In this document: positions 7,512 to 16,421 of the stretch, piece by piece | How the letters are laid out: every line of letters starts with the position of its first letter | Numbering within the stretch: position 1 is the first letter of the stretch | Position numbers and translations under genes: made by a program | Notes under the pieces: model-generated | The model's input: the letters and a program-made list of their open reading frames with translations, nothing else | Told to the model about the DNA's origin: nothing | The model's database searches: none | NCBI GenBank assembly: GCA_019638455.1 | Contig: JAHBTU010000002.1 | Coordinates: 213,501-277,500 of the forward strand | Reading direction: 5' to 3' | Source: Saprospiraceae bacterium | GTDB taxonomy: Bacteria; Bacteroidota; Bacteroidia; Chitinophagales; Saprospiraceae | DNA length: 64,000 nucleotides

Positions 7512-9809
7512 TCACAACACCTGCAACTTCGCAAACTTCAGCACAATCCTCCGCTCTGGCATATCGTCGTTTTTGAATTGGATAGTTGCCACCTTGTTGT
7601 CCTTCGGGCCTTCCACGCTCAGGATTTTTCCTTCTCCGAATTTCAGGTGCAGCACCCGCGCGCCCGGCACGATGTCTTCCAGCGGCGAGGCTTTGAAGTC
7701 GGCTGGAATGGCGACGGGAGCGGCACTTTTTTGCAGGGCGCGCTGGCGGGGATTGGTGAAGTTGCCGCTCACACTGGCGCGGGCCGGGGCTTCTCGTTGC
7801 ATCGTGCCCGTACTTCTCGCCGAGCCGATACCGCCCAATAATTCGTAATGTTGCCCGCCGATTTCATCCAAAAAACGGGAGGGCTCGCTCACACGGATTT
7901 GCCCAAATCGGTAGCGGTTTTGAGCAAAACTCAGCGTCAAAAACTCTTTCGCCCGCGTGATAGCGACGTAAAACAGGCGGCGTTCCTCGTCCAAGCCGTT
8001 CGGTTCTTCCAGCGCCATGTATGAGGGGAACAGGTTTTCTTCCAGTCCCGTCACGAAAATGCTTTTGAACTCCAGACCCTTCGCCGAATGGACACTCATG
8101 AGGGTGATGTGGTCGTTGCTGTCGTTTTTTTCGTCGGCGTCGGTGAGCAGGGTGATGGTTTGGAGGTAGGCAGCGAGAGAGTTGTCAGTGGCAGTAACAG
8201 TTTCCGGTCCGGCAGGGGCAGCGGCGGAGTCCGTAAACTCGGAAATGGCATCCAGCACAGCGTTCACGTTTTCGAGGCGACCGATGCCTTCGGGGCTGGT
8301 GTCGCCTTTGAGCAGGTCGAGCAGGCCGGATTTTTTCAGAATATCAGCGGCGAGGCGGTAGGCCGATTCGGTGGCAGCGCGTTTTTGCCAGTCTTGCACC
8401 ATGTTTCGGAAGGTCGCCATTGATTTTTTGGCGCGGTCGGTCACATCGAGGCGCGGGTCGAGCATGGCCTCCCACATAGTCGAGTTGGAGGCATCGGCGA
8501 GGGCGCTGAGTTTGTCCACCGTCGCGTCGCTGATGCCGCGCGCGGGAAAATTGATGGCGCGACGCAGGGCTTCCTCGTCGCTGGGGTTGACGGCGAGTCG
8601 GAGGTAAGCGACAAAATCTTTGACTTCTTTCCGTTGGTAAAACGACATCCCGCCAAAGACGCGGTAAGGCAAATTGAGTCTTCTCAAATGTTCCTCGAAC
8701 TTGCGGCTTTGCGAATTCGTGCGGTAGAGAATGGCGATCTCCGAGTTCGGCAGGTGGTAGCGGTGTTTTTGTTCCAAAATCAAATCGGCCACGCGGCGGC
8801 CTTCCTCATCATCGGTGACGCACTTGATGAGTTTGATTTTGTGGCGATCCTCCTTGTCCGTCCAAATTGTTTTGTTCAACTGGCGGCGATTAAAGGAAAT
8901 AACCTCGTTGGCCGCCGACACGATGTGGTGTGTGCTGCGGTAGTTTTGTTCGAGTTTGAAGGTTTTGAGGTTGGGATAATCTTTTTCAAAATCGAGGATG
9001 TTGTCAATCGTCGCGCCGCGAAAAGCGTAGATGCTCTGCGCGTCGTCGCCCACCACGAACACGTTTTCAGGGCTGCCCTCGTATTTCACCAAGCGGCGCA
9101 GGATGGCGTATTGCAAAAAGTTGGTGTCCTGAAATTCGTCCACGTGGATGTAGCGAAATTTCTTCTGGTATTTTTCCAACACTTTGTCGGGATTGTCGCG
9201 GAAGAGGCGGTAGAGTTGGAACAACAAATCGTCGAAGTCCATCGCGCCGGAGCGCTGGCAGCGCGCCACATATTTTTCATAAATATCCACGACATAAGGG
9301 CGGCGGGCGGCGCGGTCTTGGGTCATCATTTCCGTGTTTTCGCGGTAGGCTTTCGGAGAAATCAAATTGCTCTTGCACAATGAAATGCGCGAACGAATGG
9401 CCGAAGCATTGTAGGCGTTTGGGTCGAGATTCATCTCCTTAATTATCGCTCTTAAAACGCTCGTGGTGTCGTCGGTGTCGTAAATGGAAAACGACGAAGG
9501 GTAGCCGATTTTGCTCGCTTCGGTGCGCAGGATGCGGGCAAAAATGGAGTGAAAAGTGCCTGCCCAAACCTGTTGCGCTCGCGGCCCGACGACTTTCTCA
9601 ATGCGGTCTTTCATCTCGCGCGCCGACTTGTTGGTGAATGTGAGCGTCAGGATTTCCCAGGGCGCCACGCCGCTTTCCAGCAGGTGCGCGATGCGGTAGG
9701 TGAGCACGCGCGTTTTGCCGGAGCCGGGGCCTGCGATGACGAGCACCGGGCCTTCCGTGGTGGTGACGGCAGCGCGCTGGACAGGGTTCAATTCATCCAA
9801 GTAACTCAT
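7512..9809 (-). CDS. pcrA: ATP-dependent DNA helicase, PcrA/UvrD family
   Basis: Superfamily 1A 3'-5' helicase for nucleotide excision and mismatch repair and for clearing RecA or replication blocks. The 765-residue product has the Q motif (LNPVQRAAV), Walker A AGPGSGKTRVLTYRI, DEFQDTN, VVGDDAQSIYAFRGA, LEQNYRSTHHI, LMSVHSAKGLEF and YVAITRAKEFLTLSFA. The C-terminal VLHLKFGEGKILSVEG is the Tudor-like RNA polymerase-interacting domain typical of PcrA. The start at 9809 (MSYLDELNPVQ) replaces an in-frame ATG at 9866; a near-consensus -7 box (9837-9844) lies between them. Confidence 0.93.
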   Translation of the reverse strand: MSYLDELNPVQRAAVTTTEGPVLVIAGPGSGKTRVLTYRIAHLLESGVAPWEILTLTFTNKSAREMKDRIEKVVGPRAQQVWAGTFHSIFARILRTEASKIGYPSSFSIYDTDDTTSVLRAIIKEMNLDPNAYNASAIRSRISLCKSNLISPKAYRENTEMMTQDRAARRPYVVDIYEKYVARCQRSGAMDFDDLLFQLYRLFRDNPDKVLEKYQKKFRYIHVDEFQDTNFLQYAILRRLVKYEGSPENVFVVGDDAQSIYAFRGATIDNILDFEKDYPNLKTFKLEQNYRSTHHIVSAANEVISFNRRQLNKTIWTDKEDRHKIKLIKCVTDDEEGRRVADLILEQKHRYHLPNSEIAILYRTNSQSRKFEEHLRRLNLPYRVFGGMSFYQRKEVKDFVAYLRLAVNPSDEEALRRAINFPARGISDATVDKLSALADASNSTMWEAMLDPRLDVTDRAKKSMATFRNMVQDWQKRAATESAYRLAADILKKSGLLDLLKGDTSPEGIGRLENVNAVLDAISEFTDSAAAPAGPETVTATDNSLAAYLQTITLLTDADEKNDSNDHITLMSVHSAKGLEFKSIFVTGLEENLFPSYMALEEPNGLDEERRLFYVAITRAKEFLTLSFAQNRYRFGQIRVSEPSRFLDEIGGQHYELLGGIGSARSTGTMQREAPARASVSGNFTNPRQRALQKSAAPVAIPADFKASPLEDIVPGARVLHLKFGEGKILSVEGPKDNKVATIQFKNDDMPERRIVLKFAKLQVL

Positions 9810-9836
9810 GGGCTGACGGTTTAGGGCGAAGGTAGG

Positions 9837-9844
9837 AGATTTGG
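9837..9844 (-). promoter_or_regulatory. possible -7 element for pcrA
   Basis: On the minus strand it reads TACCTTCG, one mismatch to TAnnTTTG, 28 nt before the pcrA start. It supports the downstream start at 9809. Weak on its own. Confidence 0.3.
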
Positions 9845-10033
9845 TAGATGAAGAAGGTTTTTTCAAATAAAATGTTTGGAAAATAAATTTTGTTTCAAAT
9901 GAAAAATGGCGAAAGGGGTTAACTTGATGCCGGAAAAATCAGCGTATGAGACCGAACTTCGCACAATACCAACGTATCGTGAACCCATCTATTCTCGGTT
10001 TGGAAGAAGTGTCATCTTTTGAGGAACGCAAAA

Positions 10034-10066
10034 GGTGGCATCTCGGCCTGTTTTTGAGATGTCACC
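10034..10066. repeat. inverted repeat in pcrA/methyltransferase gap
   Basis: GGTGGCATCTC and GAGATGTCACC form an 11 bp stem with one mismatch around an 11 nt loop. GTGTCATCTT (10010-10019) and GGATGACACC (10080-10089) flank it, also as near complements, so the structure may be nested. No T-tract follows. Apart from this and the repeat at 10122, the 9845-10357 stretch shows no gene. Confidence 0.5.
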
Positions 10067-10121
10067 CCTCCATGCTTCCGGGATGACACCTCAGAACCCG
10101 ACAAAGCGAGAATCGCTGCCG

Positions 10122-10301
10122 TATACCCAGATTAAAGAGGATTTGAACCTGCCCGTTGGCAAGGCGGGGATGCCCTTGATTGATTTGTATGATTTTCAGA
10201 GGATTGCGAGCGCCGTTCGTTCAAAACCACCTTGTCAGAACCTGTACTCAGGGGCTTGCCCGGCTAAGCAAAGCGGACGGGGCTGATTTGCGTTGACTAT
10301 A
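10122..10301 (+). repeat. dispersed TATA-ended repeat, long form, copy 2
   Basis: Same 180 bp length and boundaries as 35-214. The internal hairpin module is present, but its left arm has decayed (TCAGAACC instead of TCAGCCCC) while the right arm GGGGCTGA is intact. The open frame through it encodes IKEDLNLPVGKAGMPLIDLY, then DFQRIASAVRSKPPC. It lies 57 nt before the methyltransferase start. Confidence 0.9.
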
Positions 10302-10357
10302 AACCTCCATGAGACCGTGAATTGTATCACCAAAATCACCGACAAAATCAATCTTTG

Positions 10358-12109
10358 ATGCAGTTTTCTCCGGTCAATATCGGATTTGAGACAAGGGCTT
10401 TTCTGCAAGGCTTGTGGCAGAAAGGTGAGGACTATATCGTTGTAAATCAGGGACTAAAATCAGTTTGTGGCATCTCGGGTTTTTTTGAAAATGAAGAAGA
10501 TTACGATGAGTTACGGCGGTTTTTAACCGAAGAGCAAACTTCCGTTCGAGAGACCGACCGCACGGAGTATGGCGATTTTCAAACCAACCTGAATCTCGCC
10601 AGCCGAATAGCCTATTTTCTAAAAGAAAAAGGTTGTTCACCCCAAACGCTGATTGAGCCGACATTCGGAAAAGGGAATTTCATTCTCGCTGCCTTACAGC
10701 ACTTCCCACAACTTCGACAAATCAGAGGGATAGAGATTTACAAACCCTACGTTTGGGAAACCAAGTTTGCTGTTCTCGATTTTTTTCTTAAAAACCCGGA
10801 CCGCTCCAAACCGGACATTCGGCTTTTTCACCAAGATGTCTTTGATTCTGATTTTCAAAAACTTAGCCGCGAATTGAGTGGGGAGATTTTAATTTTGGGA
10901 AATCCCCCCTGGGTCACGAACGCTAAATTGGGCACACTTAACTCGGCCAACCTTCCTACGAAATCCAATTTCAAAAATCTGAACGGCCTCGATGCCATGA
11001 CGGGCAAGGGGAATTTCGATATTGGTGAATACATTACGCTGACTTTGCTTCGGGCTTTTCAAAATCATTCTGGCCGAATGGCTTTTTTGGTGAAAAACTC
11101 GGTCATCAAAAACATTGTGTTCGACCAGCAAGCCGCCAAACTCAAAATTGGAAACTTGAAACAATACCCAATTGACGCAAAAAGAGAATTTGGCGCGGCA
11201 GTAGAAGCGTCTCTGTTTTCTTGTAAATTGAATCAGACTCCTGAATATCAGTGCGCGCAAATCCAAATGCTCCTTGACCGGAAGCCTGATTTTCATTTTG
11301 GCTGGCAGGAAAATCAGTTTGTTGCCAATGCGGAAAAACATGAAGCGTTCAGATCGTTTGACGGGGTTTGCCCCTTCGAGTGGCGACAAGGATTGAAACA
11401 CGACTGCTCAGAAGTGATGGAACTGGAACGGCTCAATGGTCATTTTGTCAACCGAAATGAGCAATCAATTCAGTTAGAAAATGACCTGGTTTATGGTATT
11501 TTGAAAAGTTCTGACTTAAAAGGAGGAGTTGTTTCTACTGCCAGAAAGTTCACGATTGTTACCCAACGCAGCGTCGGGCAAGACACGGCTTACATTCAGA
11601 GTTTGTTTCCACAGACCTATTCCTACCTGTGTTCTCATCAAGAAACTTTTGCAAATCGCAAATCAAGTATTTATCGAAATAAGCCGCCGTTCTCGATTTT
11701 TGGCATTGGCGATTATTCGTTTTTGCCCTACAAAGTTGCCATTTCGGGGCTGTACAAATCGCCGGTTTTTACCTTAGTGTTGCCAGAAAACGACAAACCT
11801 TTGATGCTGGATGACACCTGCTATTTTATTGGTTTTGAAAAATTTAGCGATGCAGCCATTGCTTTTGCACTGTTAAATCATCCTTTTGTAACGGGCCTGC
11901 TAAACGCTATCACTTTTTCCGATGCCAAACGGACTTTCACGAAAGATGTATTGATGCGCATTGATTTATCTCTGGTAGCAGATGCTGTGAGTTTTGGCGA
12001 AATTGAGACTTTCTTCTCGACTTTCGACAGGGATCGGGTGCTTAATGAATCGGACTTGCTTTGTTTCCGGGCGACTATGAAGGCACCACCTCAATTGCAG
12101 CTTTTCTAA
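10358..12109 (+). CDS. N6-adenine DNA methyltransferase, apparently solitary
   Basis: Predicted S-adenosylmethionine-dependent DNA adenine methylase of the Eco57I/TaqI-like gamma class. Motif I is a variant, EPTFGKGNFILAA. The catalytic motif IV is N182-P-P-W in ILGNPPWVTN. The C-terminal half (FSIFGIGDYSFLPYKVAISG and following) looks like a target-recognition domain. No restriction endonuclease, specificity subunit or Vsr gene flanks it. Left is dispersed repeat copy 2, right is a GC-rich palindrome, then an Omp28 gene. It reads visibly more A/T-rich than its neighbours, suggesting transfer. ATG 10358 (MQFSPVN) is preferred to 10322. A modification enzyme without nuclease, or a type IIG remnant, are alternatives. 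Confidence 0.8.
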   Translation: MQFSPVNIGFETRAFLQGLWQKGEDYIVVNQGLKSVCGISGFFENEEDYDELRRFLTEEQTSVRETDRTEYGDFQTNLNLASRIAYFLKEKGCSPQTLIEPTFGKGNFILAALQHFPQLRQIRGIEIYKPYVWETKFAVLDFFLKNPDRSKPDIRLFHQDVFDSDFQKLSRELSGEILILGNPPWVTNAKLGTLNSANLPTKSNFKNLNGLDAMTGKGNFDIGEYITLTLLRAFQNHSGRMAFLVKNSVIKNIVFDQQAAKLKIGNLKQYPIDAKREFGAAVEASLFSCKLNQTPEYQCAQIQMLLDRKPDFHFGWQENQFVANAEKHEAFRSFDGVCPFEWRQGLKHDCSEVMELERLNGHFVNRNEQSIQLENDLVYGILKSSDLKGGVVSTARKFTIVTQRSVGQDTAYIQSLFPQTYSYLCSHQETFANRKSSIYRNKPPFSIFGIGDYSFLPYKVAISGLYKSPVFTLVLPENDKPLMLDDTCYFIGFEKFSDAAIAFALLNHPFVTGLLNAITFSDAKRTFTKDVLMRIDLSLVADAVSFGEIETFFSTFDRDRVLNESDLLCFRATMKAPPQLQLF

Positions 12110-12163
12110 GTACCCGATTCTCACCGAACAGACCCCGGGCTATATTTTTCTCGATTTGTTAAA

Positions 12164-12199
12164 CGTGTCCCCCCCCGCCTGCGGGGCGGGGGGGGCACG
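12164..12199. terminator. GC-rich palindrome after methyltransferase
   Basis: CGTGTCCCCCCCCGCC and GGGGCGGGGGGGGCACG pair as a very strong stem around a tiny loop, 55 nt after the methyltransferase stop and 31 nt before the convergent Omp28 stop. There is no strict T-tract on the + side; on the minus side A/T-rich sequence follows. It could end both transcripts. The run of eight C is unusual. Confidence 0.5.
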
Positions 12200-12229
12200 A
12201 GCGGTTAAGTTTTTGCCTCGATTTTTCTC

Positions 12230-13042
12230 TCACTTTAGCATATACACCTCTTCCACCTGCAACACTTCTTTGTCGGGCGAAGCGCCACGATGCACGAATG
12301 CCACCACGCTGCAATGCTTTTCCACCCAGTCGTTGGGCAACACAAAATTATAGTTTCGGGTGACGGTGGATGAGGGGGTAAGCGCTTCTGAAATCACATC
12401 GCCAGTGGGTTGTGTCAATATCTTGCGCAGCACATGGCGGTGGTAATAGTCGGGAATCGTCTGGAGGCCGTCCTTTTGGTAGTCCTGAATACTGTCTTGC
12501 GTGATGAGCACGGTGAGGCGATGGTCGCCAGTGAGTGTTTGCTCGGGGGCGATGGTGACTTCGACCCCGAGTTTGCGACTGACGGAGTCGAAGGTGGTGT
12601 TCATAAACACGCCGACGACGGGCGGCTTTGAGAGTTCCTCGCTTATGATGCCCGCCCAGATGGAGCGCGGGAGATACGGCTCTATTTCGGGCGGCACGAT
12701 GCGGCGGTTGATGGAGGCTGTGGGGAAAAACGCGGCGGTGCCAATATATTTTGCCATAGCAGTGCCTTCGTCTGTTCGGAAATCGTACTTGCTTTGTGGA
12801 TAAGGCACATCGTAGCCGGGGGCGGCGTGCACGCCCACTATCACGAGGTTTTTGCCAATTTGCTTGCTCAATGCCACCAAGGCTGCCGTGCCGTCGGGGC
12901 AGTTGGGGCAACGCACACCGGTGAGCTCTTCCACCAGCACTTTACGGTCGCCCACATTGAGTTCGGGGATGGCGATAGGGACTTCTTTGCAAGCCTGCAA
13001 CGCGGCCGCGACGAGAAGCGGGAGAAATAACTTGTGTTTCAT
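12230..13042 (-). CDS. Omp28-family outer-membrane lipoprotein
   Basis: A 270-residue lipoprotein: the signal peptide ends LQAC, so Cys18 is the acylated residue. After it comes a thioredoxin-fold-like segment with RCPNCPDGTAALVALSK, then HAAPGYDVPYPQSKYDFRTD and a beta-rich C-terminal half. This is the architecture of Omp28-related proteins of Porphyromonas and other Bacteroidota. The CxxC may be a redox pair, but in this family that is not established. It follows the DUF6029 barrel gene by 74 nt and probably shares its transcript. The pairing suggests a surface lipoprotein working with that barrel. Confidence 0.82.
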   Translation of the reverse strand: MKHKLFLPLLVAAALQACKEVPIAIPELNVGDRKVLVEELTGVRCPNCPDGTAALVALSKQIGKNLVIVGVHAAPGYDVPYPQSKYDFRTDEGTAMAKYIGTAAFFPTASINRRIVPPEIEPYLPRSIWAGIISEELSKPPVVGVFMNTTFDSVSRKLGVEVTIAPEQTLTGDHRLTVLITQDSIQDYQKDGLQTIPDYYHRHVLRKILTQPTGDVISEALTPSSTVTRNYNFVLPNDWVEKHCSVVAFVHRGASPDKEVLQVEEVYMLK

Positions 13043-13116
13043 ATCCTATTGTGATTTATTGATTTGGTTATTCGTTGATACGGTTGTTTGAGACAACCGC
13101 ACCCGAATAATCAATT

Positions 13117-14814
13117 TTAAAATGAAGAACTGACATTCAAGCGAACACCGCTAAAAGTTGGCTCGTAGCGGCAGATACCACCCGCGCAATTGATGCCTTC
13201 CACTTGCTTGACGTAAGCAAGCGAAAAGCGGTTGGCGCGATGGGTGTAAACAACGCCCACTGTCGGGTAGTGCAGCCCGTCGTAGCGTGTCTGCTCTGGC
13301 GTAAACTCCCCGGTCGAGCGGTGCTTGATTTTGTACATATCCGAGACATAGAACAGCCAGTGCGGTGCCCAACCCCATTCGGCCAATACATTCACCCAAG
13401 AGCCGAATTCATCGTCAGTCAAGAGGTACTGTGCCTCCAATCTCAATGACTTCTTGGGGGTGAATTTATAGAGAATTTCGGTGTATGGAGTGAAGGCATC
13501 CACAAAATTCTCCCTGCCTGTGCCTATCCAAGGCAGTATGTCTCTGGGGTCTTCCGGGTCGCCTTTGAACTGGTAAATGGCGATGTTGTACTTTAGGAAC
13601 TGAAGCCCCAGCAGCGCCTGCCATTTCCGGTCTTTTTTGTAAGTGACTTCGGGCGCTATTTCGCGGTAGAGTTCCACGCCATCAAGGTTGTAAATATCGG
13701 CGACGTTGAGACCGATTGAAAGCCGCTTGTTGATGGAATACTTGGCATCAAGTTGAAGCCCTCGCTCGCCGAGTTCCTGTGTGTTTGGGGCGAATCGAGC
13801 GGGGAGCCTGAAAGTGTTTTGCCGCGCGATTGGCGGGAGGTAGTTGATTTGCCCCTGCACGCCTATCTGAAAGGGGTCGGTGCGGAAGCGAAAATTTTTG
13901 GTGTATTTGCCCTCGAGCGTGATGCCCAATCCCCTTTTGGCAAAGGTGAGGCTGGTGTAGGCCATGTAGCCATCGGTATTGACGAGCTTGCCATTGGCTC
14001 CTGTCACTTGCCGCTCAAATTCGTTGAAGATGACATCTTTTGTTTTGTAGGCGCCCTCCATGTACCAAGAAAAGTCGCCAGCGGTCAGGGTATTGAAAAG
14101 CGTCATGGCGTAGGTATTGTACTGCGCACCGATGCTGTCTTGCGGGGCGTAGGAGGCTACTTCGTTCACGATGCGATTGATGGTTTCGTCGTCGTTGGTG
14201 CGTGCCACTATCCCGGCTCCGGGGGCGAGCGTGAAGTTTTTCGTGGAGTCGGGTCTGATGAATCCATCCACGGCAGCGCCGCGAATCACAGAGCCATAAA
14301 TGTTGAATTGCCTTTTCTGTCGCCCTGTGAAAGCTTTGACTTTCCAGTTGTCATTGATGTCGTAGCCTACTTTGACCCCGAAAAGCGCGTTGTCAATCAT
14401 CAGGGCGCGTTCTTCGTATGCCCTGAAAATGATGCCGGAGCCGATTTGGTCGTAGAGGTACCCCCCCGCAAGGTCGAACTTGTCAATTTTCTTGTGCACA
14501 TACCAGCGGCCGATACCTTCATCTGTATAAGCGCCGGATGGATTGAGAAGGTTGGAGTTGTTGAAAAGGTCGAATCGAATGCCCATATCAAAACCCCAGT
14601 TGGAGTAATTGAGGGCGAGCCAGCTCTCCGCGCCAAATTTTTGAAAATCATATTGCGGGGGGCCTGGTTGTGGAGGGCCGGCAGCCCCGATGATAGAGTC
14701 TCGTATGAAAAAGTTGCCGTTTGTTTGCAGGTTGCCAGTGATGCGGGCGGTGTTCTGTGCCGTCAATCCGGATAAGGTAAGTGCGAAAAGGGCGGTGGGT
14801 AAAAGGTGCTTCAT
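13117..14814 (-). CDS. DUF6029-type outer-membrane beta-barrel protein
   Basis: A 565-residue protein with signal peptide MKHLLPTALFALTLSGLTAQ. It is followed by many amphipathic beta strands rich in Trp/Tyr and ends in aromatic SGVRLNVSSSF, a typical outer-membrane barrel terminus. RITGNLQTNGNFFIRD and FDLAGGYLYDQIGSGIIFRA resemble the porin-like DUF6029 proteins found next to Omp28 genes. No substrate can be assigned. The start at 14814 is chosen over 14853 because it opens the signal peptide and lies downstream of a perfect -7 box (14842-14849). Confidence 0.72.
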   Translation of the reverse strand: MKHLLPTALFALTLSGLTAQNTARITGNLQTNGNFFIRDSIIGAAGPPQPGPPQYDFQKFGAESWLALNYSNWGFDMGIRFDLFNNSNLLNPSGAYTDEGIGRWYVHKKIDKFDLAGGYLYDQIGSGIIFRAYEERALMIDNALFGVKVGYDINDNWKVKAFTGRQKRQFNIYGSVIRGAAVDGFIRPDSTKNFTLAPGAGIVARTNDDETINRIVNEVASYAPQDSIGAQYNTYAMTLFNTLTAGDFSWYMEGAYKTKDVIFNEFERQVTGANGKLVNTDGYMAYTSLTFAKRGLGITLEGKYTKNFRFRTDPFQIGVQGQINYLPPIARQNTFRLPARFAPNTQELGERGLQLDAKYSINKRLSIGLNVADIYNLDGVELYREIAPEVTYKKDRKWQALLGLQFLKYNIAIYQFKGDPEDPRDILPWIGTGRENFVDAFTPYTEILYKFTPKKSLRLEAQYLLTDDEFGSWVNVLAEWGWAPHWLFYVSDMYKIKHRSTGEFTPEQTRYDGLHYPTVGVVYTHRANRFSLAYVKQVEGINCAGGICRYEPTFSGVRLNVSSSF

Positions 14815-14841
14815 GCGTGTGGGTTCCAAAATATGTGTTCG

Positions 14842-14849
14842 CAAAGGTA
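14842..14849 (-). promoter_or_regulatory. -7 element for DUF6029-omp28 unit
   Basis: TACCTTTG on the minus strand, a full match to TAnnTTTG, 28 nt before the start at 14814. No correctly spaced TTG was found. Confidence 0.5.
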
Positions 14850-15032
14850 GCATCTCACCAAATTTCCCTTAGTGTTCCATGCGAAATATGGTCGTGTGCC
14901 GACAAAAAGGCCAAAGTAAGGGTGCCGGAAAAATGAGAGCGGATGCCCGCGATGAGGCACCCGCTCTGAAAATTGTCTGTCACAAAAATCCCGAGCAAGC
15001 CGTCTTGGCTTCCGGGCCGAGGCTTTTATTGC

Positions 15033-15650
15033 CTATCGTCCTCCTCCAAGGATGTTGCCGAGTATGCTTCCCAATCCGCCGCCACCTTGCTGACGGCCGC
15101 CACCCAACACGCCGCCTAATACTTGGCCGAGCAAATCACCCATGCCACTTTGCTGCGCACCGCTTTGGGCCGAACCCATGAGGATGTTTCCCAAGTTGCC
15201 GAGGTCTAAGCCGCCTTGATTTTTGGCACGCCCCAGCACTCCCATGACGATGGGAGCCAAGACGGGCAAGAGTTTCATCACTTGATTCATATTCAGCCCC
15301 GAAGATTGGCTGACCTGTTGTGCCACCACCTCTTGTTGGTTGCCCAACACATGGTTGAGGATACCGAGGCCATTGGTTGCGCCATGCCCTTGTCCGCCAT
15401 TCTGCATCAAGTTGCCCACGATGCCGGCGAGGTCATCAAGGACGCTTCCATCGTGATTCTTGTCGAGTGCCGACAAAAGCGAGGACAGGCCGTTCTCGGA
15501 AGCGGCATTGTTGGCCATGCCTCCCAGAAGTGAAGCGAAAATGCCATTGGCTGCCACGGCGGTTTGTTGAGGGGTGGCACCAATTTGCTCGCTCATTTGC
15601 CCCAGGAGGTTGTCGTCGAGCTGGCTTTGTAGAATCTGCATCAAATCCAT
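15033..15650 (-). CDS. DUF937 domain protein A
   Basis: A 205-residue protein without signal peptide. The helical N-terminal part (QLDDNLLGQMSEQIGATPQQ then TAVAANGIFASLLGGMANNA) and LLPVLAPIVMGVLGRAK are DUF937 signatures. The C-terminal 40 residues are glycine-rich (GGGRQQGGGGLGSILGNILG). DKNHDGSVLDDL resembles an EF-hand or dockerin calcium loop, and the paralogue keeps it. Function unknown. Second of a tandem pair; the 75 nt gap to its upstream paralogue and like orientation suggest one operon. Confidence 0.8.
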   Translation of the reverse strand: MDLMQILQSQLDDNLLGQMSEQIGATPQQTAVAANGIFASLLGGMANNAASENGLSSLLSALDKNHDGSVLDDLAGIVGNLMQNGGQGHGATNGLGILNHVLGNQQEVVAQQVSQSSGLNMNQVMKLLPVLAPIVMGVLGRAKNQGGLDLGNLGNILMGSAQSGAQQSGMGDLLGQVLGGVLGGGRQQGGGGLGSILGNILGGGR

Positions 15651-15725
15651 GTTTGAGTTGTGTTTGTGGGTGAAATAATTAGGAAAATTAGAGTGAGAGA
15701 AAGTCGAGTGTTCCGTTGAAAATAC

Positions 15726-16325
15726 TTACTTTTTACCAAAAAGGCCACCCAGCACACCGCCCAATAGCCCGCCGCCTTGTTTGCCGCCTCCTGCCAGCAC
15801 ACCACCCAACACTTGGCCCAATGCGCCTCCAAGCCCCGACTGTTGGGCACCATTTTGCGCAGCTCCGAGCAGCATGTTGGCTATGTTGCCGAGGTTGAGC
15901 TGGCCGTTGTTTTTCAATTGGCCAATCACCCCCATCACGACGGGTGCCAATACGGGCAGCAATTGCATGATTTGATTGGCATTTAGTCCCGATTTCGCGC
16001 CGACCTGTTGAGCGACGGATTGTGTTTTGCCACCGAGGATGTGATTGACAATGGCCATACCGTTGAGCGCGCCAGTACCCTGACCGCCGCTGTTGATGAG
16101 GCCAGCCATGTCGTCGAGAATGCTACCGTTGTGGTTTTTGTCGAGCGCCGCCATCAGGCTGTTGAGGCCTCCGCTGGCAGCGTTGTTTGCAAGCCCGCCG
16201 AGCAGGGCGGAGAAGATGCCCGTCGCGGCAGCTTTTGTTTGCTGTGGGTTGGCGCCGATTTGTTGGCTCAGTTGATTGAGGGTGTTACCAGCAATCTGGT
16301 TTTGAAGGATTTGCATAATGTCCAT
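15726..16325 (-). CDS. DUF937 domain protein B
   Basis: A 199-residue paralogue of the following gene, about half identical by eye over its full length (MDIMQILQNQIAGNTLNQLS against MDLMQILQSQLDDNLLGQMS). It has the same DUF937 core, a calcium-loop-like DKNHNGSILDDM, and a glycine-rich tail ending GLFGKK. It is the promoter-proximal member; a perfect -7 box lies at 16414-16421. Tandem duplication is the simplest origin. Function unknown. Confidence 0.8.
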   Translation of the reverse strand: MDIMQILQNQIAGNTLNQLSQQIGANPQQTKAAATGIFSALLGGLANNAASGGLNSLMAALDKNHNGSILDDMAGLINSGGQGTGALNGMAIVNHILGGKTQSVAQQVGAKSGLNANQIMQLLPVLAPVVMGVIGQLKNNGQLNLGNIANMLLGAAQNGAQQSGLGGALGQVLGGVLAGGGKQGGGLLGGVLGGLFGKK

Positions 16326-16413
16326 AGTGCATCCTGTTTTGTTTTGTGAAAAATTGTTTTGTAATGTTGTGAGGTTGAAGCAGGCGCGTGAGCAAGCTGT
16401 TCATCTCGAGTTT

Positions 16414-16421
16414 CAAAAGTA
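16414..16421 (-). promoter_or_regulatory. -7 element for DUF937 pair
   Basis: TACTTTTG on the minus strand, 88 nt before the start at 16325. It fits TAnnTTTG, with a moderately long leader. Confidence 0.4.

Noticed and set aside
4828..9809. A single defence island from punA to pcrA
   Set aside because: Apart from the PIN module the genes are metabolic or repair housekeeping. Shared strand alone does not make an island.
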